A DNA stretch of 64,000 nucleotides from Streptomyces sp. LX-29. GTDB taxonomy: Bacteria; Actinomycetota; Actinomycetes; Streptomycetales; Streptomycetaceae. This document shows positions 59,541-64,000 of the stretch, in pieces (position 1 is the stretch's first letter; each line of letters starts with the position of its first letter). The DNA is taken from contig NZ_CP089746.1 in NCBI RefSeq assembly GCF_029541745.1, positions 3,667,559-3,731,558 of the forward strand. The letters are read 5' to 3'. The position numbers were made by a program, and so were the translations under genes. The notes beneath the pieces were generated by a model. The model made no database searches. It had not been told where the DNA came from and was given only the letters and a program-made list of their open reading frames with translations.

Positions 59541-60218
59541 CTACTCCGCCGCGGGCTCCGCGTCGTCCACCGCGCCGGGCGCCAGGGCGGGGGCGGGGAA
59601 GGCGTGGCGGGCCTCTCCGCCGGACCACCAGACGCCGATGGCGAAGACCGCGGTCGCCTCCAGCAGCGCGGCCCGGTCCAGGCCGCCGCAGGGCAGCGGG
59701 ACGCAGCCCATCGACCGGATCAGTTCGGTGGTGAGGGTGGCGGCGGCCGAGTCGTCCACGCAGAACGGCACGGCCAGCGGCGCGCCGTCGAAGGACGGTC
59801 GCGGCAGGGTCCAGATGCTCTCGTGGCAGATACCGAAGACCTTGGCGACCCCGGCCTCCGGGGCGGCGGCCGCGATCCGCGCGGCGACCGAGTCCGGGCC
59901 GCCGGCCGTGGTCAGGGCCGGACCGCCGGCGGCGGGCTCCATCGGCACCGTGCAGTCGAGCACGGTCCGGCCGGCGAGGTCCGGGGCCAGCTCCGCGGCC
60001 AGCCGCTCGGCGGCAGCGGCGGGTACGGCGAGCAGCACCGCCTCGCCGTACCGCGCCGCCTCGGCGAGGCCGCCGTGCCCGGCCGCGCCGATGCGGGCCG
60101 TCGTCCTGGCGGCGGCGCCCGGGTCCCGGCCGCCCACCATCACCTGGTGTCCGGCCCGCACCCAGGCGCCGCCCAGCACCGCCGCCATGGCCCCCGTGCC
60201 GAGAACGCCGATCCGCAT
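59541..60218 (-). CDS. F420-dependent NADP reductase-like protein
   Basis: This 225-residue Rossmann protein has the dinucleotide motif MRIGVLGTGAMAAVLGGAWV at its start, followed by HQVMVGGRDP and VLLAVPAAAAERLAAELAPD. It resembles NADPH-dependent F420 reductases and related NAD(P)-binding dehydrogenases. A C-terminal segment (FCVDDSAAATLTTELIRSMG) is typical. It is divergent from an HxlR regulator. ATG at 60218 after AAGGGGCAGGG. Confidence 0.87.
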   Translation of the reverse strand: MRIGVLGTGAMAAVLGGAWVRAGHQVMVGGRDPGAAARTTARIGAAGHGGLAEAARYGEAVLLAVPAAAAERLAAELAPDLAGRTVLDCTVPMEPAAGGPALTTAGGPDSVAARIAAAAPEAGVAKVFGICHESIWTLPRPSFDGAPLAVPFCVDDSAAATLTTELIRSMGCVPLPCGGLDRAALLEATAVFAIGVWWSGGEARHAFPAPALAPGAVDDAEPAAE

Positions 60219-60315
60219 CGCCCTGCCCCTTTTCACGTCGAGGGATGTCATGCCCGGGACGCTAGGCGGGCCGATGCGCACCACCTGGTAGGCATCGGCG
60301 GGGCAGGATGGGCGC

Positions 60316-60690
60316 ATGGACGAGGTGGACATGCAGGGGGACGTGTTCGCGGCCGACTGCCGAGCCCGGATCGCCTTCGAGGTCCTGGCCAACCGGTGGG
60401 ACAGCGTGGTGGTCTACGTCCTCCACGAGGGCGGCCCGATGCGGCCGCGGGCGCTGCGGGACCGGATCGGCGGGATCAGCTCCAAGGTGCTCAACGAGGC
60501 GTTGCGCCGTCTGGAGTACAACGGCCTGGTGGAGCGGCGCCGTTACGCCGAGGTCCCGCCTCGCGTCGACTACTCCCTCACCGCGGCCGGCGCCGCCCTG
60601 ATCCCCCCGATCCAGGCGCTCGGCGCCTGGGCCGCGACCCACGCGGACGCCGTCCTGGCGGCCCAGGACCGCTTCGACCGCAAGCCCTGA
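60316..60690 (+). CDS. HxlR-family regulator
   Basis: This 124-residue winged helix has the HxlR signature (DCRARIAFEVLANRWDSVVV, GGPMRPRALRDRIGGISSKV, LNEALRRLEYNGLVERRRYA, PRVDYSLTAAGAAL). It is divergent from the reductase gene, its likely target; many HxlR proteins sense oxidants or aldehydes through a Cys near the N-terminus, here in AADCRAR. ATG at 60316. Confidence 0.9.
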   Translation: MDEVDMQGDVFAADCRARIAFEVLANRWDSVVVYVLHEGGPMRPRALRDRIGGISSKVLNEALRRLEYNGLVERRRYAEVPPRVDYSLTAAGAALIPPIQALGAWAATHADAVLAAQDRFDRKP

Positions 60691-60788
60691 GCGGGCTCCT
60701 CGGGCGCCGGCCGGTGCCGTCCTCCCCCAGGCCGTCGCCTCGGGAACGCCGAACCCCGCCCCCACGCGTCGCCGGCGGCACCGGGCGG

Positions 60789-61310
60789 CTACGCGCTCGT
60801 CAGCGGTTCCAGCTCCGCGATCTCGTCCAGGGACATGTGCAGCTGCTCGCGGAGGAAGCGCACGACGGTCCAGTGCGGCAGCGCCCCTTCGTCGAAGGGC
60901 CCGAACGCGGCGCGGTACAGGGGAAGCCAGCGCAGCGCCTCCTCGACGACCTGCTCCCGGCCCGGCTCCCGTTGGTAGTCCTCGTAGCCGACGCTGCGGT
61001 GGTGGATGAAGTAGCGCCCCGGCAGCCGCTCCTCGCACAGCGCTCGGTACTCACGGGTCTGGAGGATCAGGTAGTGCCAGATCTCGTCGATCTCCTGCTC
61101 GACCGGCAGGAAGAGCCCGCTGAGCCGTTCGCGGTGGAGTGAGACGAGGTAGAGGTAGCGGAGGCATTCCAGGACCTGGCGCTCGGCGTACTCGCGCTCG
61201 GCGCCCGTCCTGTCGGTGACGTACCGCACCGCCTCCTCGTGGAGACGGGCGCCGAGGAGGTCCTTCAGGTCCTGGGCGGTGAGGCGCGGCCGGCTGGTCT
61301 GTGCGGTCAT
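60789..61310 (-). CDS. third gene of peptide operon, GRDP-like, unknown
   Basis: This 173-residue mainly helical protein has no signal or membrane segment. The core EQEIDEIWHYLILQTREYRA followed by CEERLPGRYFIHHRS recalls the D-x-x-W-H...Y...C...HH pattern of glycine-rich-domain (GRDP-like) proteins, with His/Glu/Cys residues that could bind metal. This likeness is from memory and tentative. The ATG at 61310 lies 26 bases after the ligase stop with GAGGGGACC upstream, so it is the last gene of the peptide operon. Confidence 0.75.
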   Translation of the reverse strand: MTAQTSRPRLTAQDLKDLLGARLHEEAVRYVTDRTGAEREYAERQVLECLRYLYLVSLHRERLSGLFLPVEQEIDEIWHYLILQTREYRALCEERLPGRYFIHHRSVGYEDYQREPGREQVVEEALRWLPLYRAAFGPFDEGALPHWTVVRFLREQLHMSLDEIAELEPLTSA

Positions 61311-61336
61311 GGAGGGTCCCCTCGTCTGATCGAGGC

Positions 61337-62575
61337 TCAGCGGTCGCCGGCGAGCCAGGTGTACTTGCCGGACTTCCCGATGGGGAGACGCCCCTGGTGG
61401 TCCAGGGCGCAGTCGCGGCCGGTCAGTTCGGCCACTCCCCGCTCCAGGGCGGAGGTCTCCTCGGGGTCCAGTGGTCGGCCGTCGAAGGTGGTGTAGCTCA
61501 GTCGGCACCCCGACGCGCCGGTGAGTCGCAGCTGGTGCAGGAACACCCGGCTGGAGACGGAGCTGATGCGGTCGTCCAGGTCCGCCTGCGCCACGGGCCC
61601 CCGCTCGGTGGCGAGCAGTTCCTTCTCGCGGCCGCAGAAGGCGGTGATCTTCTCCGGGTCGGGTGTTCCGTCGAGGGTGCGCACGCAGTCGCCCGAGCGG
61701 TAGCGGACCAGGGGCATGTACGGGTTGCGGACGCTGGTGACGATGAGGCTGTGGATCTCGCTGTCGGGCGCGACGGGAATCAGCTCGACGCTCATCCGGT
61801 CCAGGTAGGGCCGGTACCGGCCGTCGCGGTCGCTGTAGTACAGGTAGCCCAGCTCGGTGCTGCCGAAGAGGTCGACGATCGGGCAGTCGAAGTGGTCACG
61901 CAGGTACCGCCGCACCCCGTGCGGGGTGTACTCGTAGGCGTGGATGATGCTGGCGGGCGGGGGGAAGTCGGCCCACAGGCCCCACGCGTCCACCTTCCGC
62001 ACCAGGTGGGCGAGGTGGTAGCCGGAGCAGTCCAGGTGGTAGCGGCCCTGCGGATGGGCCGCGCGAACGGCGCGGATCTCGGCCAGCATGCGCTCGACCT
62101 CCGCGCGATCCCACAGGGCCGGGTCGAGCCGGAGGTTGAGGTAGAGCGTGCGCTCGTCCAACCTCCGCTCCTCCAGGGACGGGGCCGCCTCCGGTTCGGC
62201 GCCGCGCTTCGCGGCGTTGACCCGGGCCACGTGCTCGGTGGCCAGCACCGTGGTGAGGGAGACCCGTTGGCAGCCCTGCCGCCAGGTCTCGGCGATGTCG
62301 GGGTGCTCGCTCCAGAGCCGGTAGTAGGAGTAGAGCAGGAAGTAGGGGGGCCGGATGAGCCTCATCCGGGCGTGGTTGGTGCCGGTGGAGAGCACGTACT
62401 CCGCGTCGCCGTCCGCCAGCGCCCGGGCGAGCCCCGGGGTCATCCAGTTGTCCGGGAAACCCCGTGCTATCTCGGGTTTCTCGAGTATGGGGAAGTATCC
62501 CCGCGCGACCGACGCGCGGTAGATCGGGATGTCCCGTACCCGGTCGATGATGTCGGGCGTCGGCTGACCGTCCAT
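61337..62575 (-). CDS. PaaK-like adenylate-forming enzyme
   Basis: This 412-residue protein is of the phenylacetate-CoA-ligase-like branch of the ANL superfamily. Visible are a P-loop equivalent EYVLSTGTNHARM near 65, SIIHAYEYTPHGVRRYL, the A5-like VDLFGSTELGYLYY, the A7-like MPLVRYRSGDCVRTL, and a C-terminal subdomain ending LPIGKSGKYTWLAGD with a Lys at the catalytic position. It should activate a carboxylate as an acyl-adenylate. The ATG at 62575 has GAGGG 5 bases upstream. It lies 135 bases after a Cys-repeat peptide gene, so it may activate the peptide or an attached acid. Confidence 0.8.
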   Translation of the reverse strand: MDGQPTPDIIDRVRDIPIYRASVARGYFPILEKPEIARGFPDNWMTPGLARALADGDAEYVLSTGTNHARMRLIRPPYFLLYSYYRLWSEHPDIAETWRQGCQRVSLTTVLATEHVARVNAAKRGAEPEAAPSLEERRLDERTLYLNLRLDPALWDRAEVERMLAEIRAVRAAHPQGRYHLDCSGYHLAHLVRKVDAWGLWADFPPPASIIHAYEYTPHGVRRYLRDHFDCPIVDLFGSTELGYLYYSDRDGRYRPYLDRMSVELIPVAPDSEIHSLIVTSVRNPYMPLVRYRSGDCVRTLDGTPDPEKITAFCGREKELLATERGPVAQADLDDRISSVSSRVFLHQLRLTGASGCRLSYTTFDGRPLDPEETSALERGVAELTGRDCALDHQGRLPIGKSGKYTWLAGDR

Positions 62576-62643
62576 TGCCACCCTCGGGTGTCCTCGAAGA
62601 AACGGAAGCCCCGCACGGGTGGCGCGGGGCCGAAGGGCGGAGA

Positions 62644-62674
62644 GGGCGTCACGGCCGCGGTGGCCGCGACGCCC
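62644..62674 (-). terminator. hairpin between precursor and ligase genes
   Basis: GGGCGTC (62644-62650) pairs with GACGCCC (62668-62674), with further inner CGGCC/GGCCG pairing, 37 bases after the precursor stop. There is no T-run, so it probably attenuates. Such a partial stop would make more peptide than enzyme, as is usual in RiPP operons. Confidence 0.55.
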
Positions 62675-62710
62675 ACTCCGGTCATGCGGTGCCGTGGTGT
62701 CGCCGACGGG

Positions 62711-62863
62711 TCAGGAGATGCATCCCGTCTTGCCCGCCGCGCTGATGCAGCCCGTCTTCGGCGCCGCGCTGATGCAGCCGTCCTTGGCGCCCTGGGCCGA
62801 GTTGGCGGCCACCCAGCGCTGCCAGACCGCGTCCTGAGCCATCTTCTTGATCAGCTGTTCCAT
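62711..62863 (-). CDS. candidate RiPP precursor with three GCIS repeats
   Basis: This 50-residue peptide has an ATG at 62863 preceded by GGAGG at 7 bases and a complete promoter upstream. The leader is helical and amphipathic (MEQLIKKMAQDAVWQRWVAA), followed by NSAQGA. The C-terminal half repeats a 9- to 10-residue unit: KDGCISAAP, KTGCISAAG, KTGCIS, with the stop right after the third Ser. The only cysteines are the three in the repeats. Short size, helical leader, repeated Cys/Ser core and a linked enzyme are hallmarks of RiPP precursors. I know no class with this exact core. Confidence 0.8.
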   Translation of the reverse strand: MEQLIKKMAQDAVWQRWVAANSAQGAKDGCISAAPKTGCISAAGKTGCIS

Positions 62864-62924
62864 GATGAAACCTCCGAAATGCGTTAATTGCGGCGAAGAT
62901 TGGCATATGTACCGCTCCGCACCG

Positions 62925-62954
62925 ACCGTAAAGGTTTGACCAACTGAGTGTCAA
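62925..62954 (-). promoter_or_regulatory. promoter of peptide operon with inverted repeat
   Basis: On the minus strand, TTGACA (62949-62954) and TACGGT (62925-62930) are 18 bases apart. An AACTGA/TCAGTT inverted repeat flanks the -35 box (62942-62947 and 62962-62967), a likely operator. The gap to the start codon leaves a leader of about 55 bases. Confidence 0.7.
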
Positions 62955-62967
62955 CGCATGGTCAGTT

Positions 62968-63305
62968 GATGTGATCGCCACCATGCGGGCGTGCGCGGCC
63001 GCGCCTGGACCGGCCGCGACTCGGGGGTCCAAGGGCGCGCCGGCGACCCCGAACCGCCGCCCGGGTGGCCCCGGGCGACTCCGGGCAGGGCGTACGGAGG
63101 CGCGCCGGGGGCGACCCGGAGGCGTGCCGCCAGGGGCCGGAGCGCGTGCCGAGACGGCCCGCGGCTGGTCGCCTACGGGCCACCCCGGCACGGCACTTCG
63201 GCTGATTCCGACGGTGGCACCGCCGGCCGGATCAGTCCGTCTGTATCAGTACGGATCAGTCCGTATCAGTCCGGCCGCGCTCCGATCAGCCCGGCTCGGC
63301 CTCGA
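62968..63305. other. intergenic region with ATCAGT repeats
   Basis: No gene is supported. Between 63229 and 63275 the word CGGATCAGTCCG or TATCAGTACGG recurs, with five ATCAGT words in under 50 bases. It lies just past the SulP gene end (minus strand) and may be its 3' region or a protein-binding cluster. Confidence 0.5.
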
Positions 63306-64000
63306 TCAACCCGCCACGCGCACCGACGCGGCGGCCTCGTCGCCCGCCTCGGCCGGACCCGTCATCCGCACCGGCTCGGTGCCGGTGATGTTGTGGCGGG
63401 CGGCCCAGTTCTCCAGGGCCGCGCGGCAGGCGTGGTCCAGGTGCCGGACCGCCGTCAGGTCGAGCTCGATCGGCCGGTCCTTCGGCAACGCCTCCAGGGT
63501 CTCCAGGATGCGCGGGAGCCGGAGGAAGGTGGCGTTGCCGGAGAGGGTCACCACCGTTCTCCCGCCGGTGAGTTCGCGGGTGTCGAGGTGGACGTGCGAG
63601 GTCTCCCACGCCGACTTCGCCACGGCCAGCACCAGGCCCAGCACCACACCTTCGAACATGCTGGTCGTCACGATGGCGATGGCCGTGACGGCGAGGATGA
63701 CGACCTCACCGCGGTGCTCCCGCCAGAGCGGGCCGATCTCCTTGACGGGGATCAGCTTGCAGCCCGCGTGCACCAGCACGCCCGCCAGCGCCGCGAGCGG
63801 GATGATCCCGATCGCCGCCGGCAGCAGCACGGTGAAGAGCAGCAGCCACAGCCCGTGCAGGATGCGGGAGAGCACGGTCTTGGCGCCCGCCTGGACGTTG
63901 GCGGAGCTGCGGACGATCACCGCGGTCATCGGCAGCGCCCCGAGGACGCCGCACACGGTGTTGCCCACGCCCTGCGCGACCAGTTCCTTGTCGTAGTGCG
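63306..64000 (-). CDS. SulP-family anion transporter with STAS, 3' part
   Basis: The visible C-terminal 230 residues contain the SulP signature region (LVAQGVGNTVCGVLGALPMT, VIVRSSANVQAGAKTVLSRI), three further membrane helices (LWLLLFTVLLPAAIGIIPLA, VVILAVTAIAIVTTSMFEG) and a cytoplasmic STAS domain (about the last 95 residues: VVTLSGNATFLRLPRILETL, IELDLTAVRHLDHACRAALE). The gene continues past the right edge; no start is seen in the window. It moves sulfate, bicarbonate or another anion. It is co-directional with the peptide operon but separated by 440 bases. Confidence 0.9.
   Translation of the reverse strand, partial: HYDKELVAQGVGNTVCGVLGALPMTAVIVRSSANVQAGAKTVLSRILHGLWLLLFTVLLPAAIGIIPLAALAGVLVHAGCKLIPVKEIGPLWREHRGEVVILAVTAIAIVTTSMFEGVVLGLVLAVAKSAWETSHVHLDTRELTGGRTVVTLSGNATFLRLPRILETLEALPKDRPIELDLTAVRHLDHACRAALENWAARHNITGTEPVRMTGPAEAGDEAAASVRVAG

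Noticed and set aside
62619..62837. Plus-strand 72-residue frame over the peptide gene
   Set aside because: No ribosome binding site. The minus-strand frame has promoter, GGAGG and a regular Cys repeat, which explains the apparent repeat on the plus strand.

Overview
The window is high-GC actinobacterial chromosome and fits Streptomyces best. The evidence is frequent GTG/TTG starts behind AAGGAGG-type ribosome binding sites, a secreted subtilisin-inhibitor-like protein, a SigE-family ECF sigma factor, GAF/PP2C and HATPase anti-sigma-type regulators, chromosomal primase-polymerase genes, and two actinomycete integrative and conjugative elements (AICEs) sitting at tRNA genes. Everything here was read from sequence by eye; no database search was run.

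Layout. (1) 1-8165: right part of a pSAM2-like AICE with a RepSA-type replicon. It has a GntR repressor, two small genes, an FtsK-like transfer ATPase, an SpdB-like membrane protein, RepSA, Xis, an IS110-family insertion and Int, and it abuts an intact tRNA-Arg(ACG). Its left end lies outside the window. (2) 8.2-28.87 kb: chromosome with tRNA-Ser(GCT), an SSI-like inhibitor, a 1973-residue PAS/pseudokinase/receiver protein, an acyl-CoA ligase, an ECF sigma factor, a DUF1906 secreted protein, a two-gene MaoC-DUF35-MaoC plus lipid-transfer-protein operon, a primase-polymerase carrying a 24-bp minisatellite, and two LysR genes. (3) 28875-42042: a complete second AICE of about 13.2 kb bounded by a 58-bp direct repeat from the 3' half of tRNA-Ser(TGA). 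Its replicon is of the split primase-polymerase/helicase type. It carries GntR operators, a candidate structured RNA with a tRNA-like fold, a TGGGGAGG repeat cluster beside the transfer ATPase and a TGCGTCACC iteron cluster after the helicase. (4) 42.1-60.7 kb: ordinary chromosome (HtrA-like protease, GDPD, anti-sigma-like ATPase, SEC-C protein, PP2C phosphatase, aminopeptidase P, Ogt, several regulators) with a striking 13-copy intergenic array at 47.2-47.65 kb. (5) 60.79-62.95 kb: a compact minus-strand operon read here as a candidate RiPP system. It has a recognisable promoter, a 50-residue precursor-like peptide with three Gly-Cys-Ile-Ser repeats, a PaaK-like adenylate-forming enzyme and a small protein of unknown function. 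A SulP transporter runs off the right edge.

How parts work together. In each AICE, Int and Xis move the element through the tRNA attachment site, Rep proteins amplify the excised circle, the FtsK-like protein moves double-stranded DNA, Spd proteins support spread, and a GntR repressor with its own palindromic operators probably controls them. The two elements use different operator words and different replicon types, which could let them coexist. The best candidate for an undescribed system is the 62.7-kb peptide operon; the 31.3-kb tRNA-like RNA and the 47.2-kb array come next.
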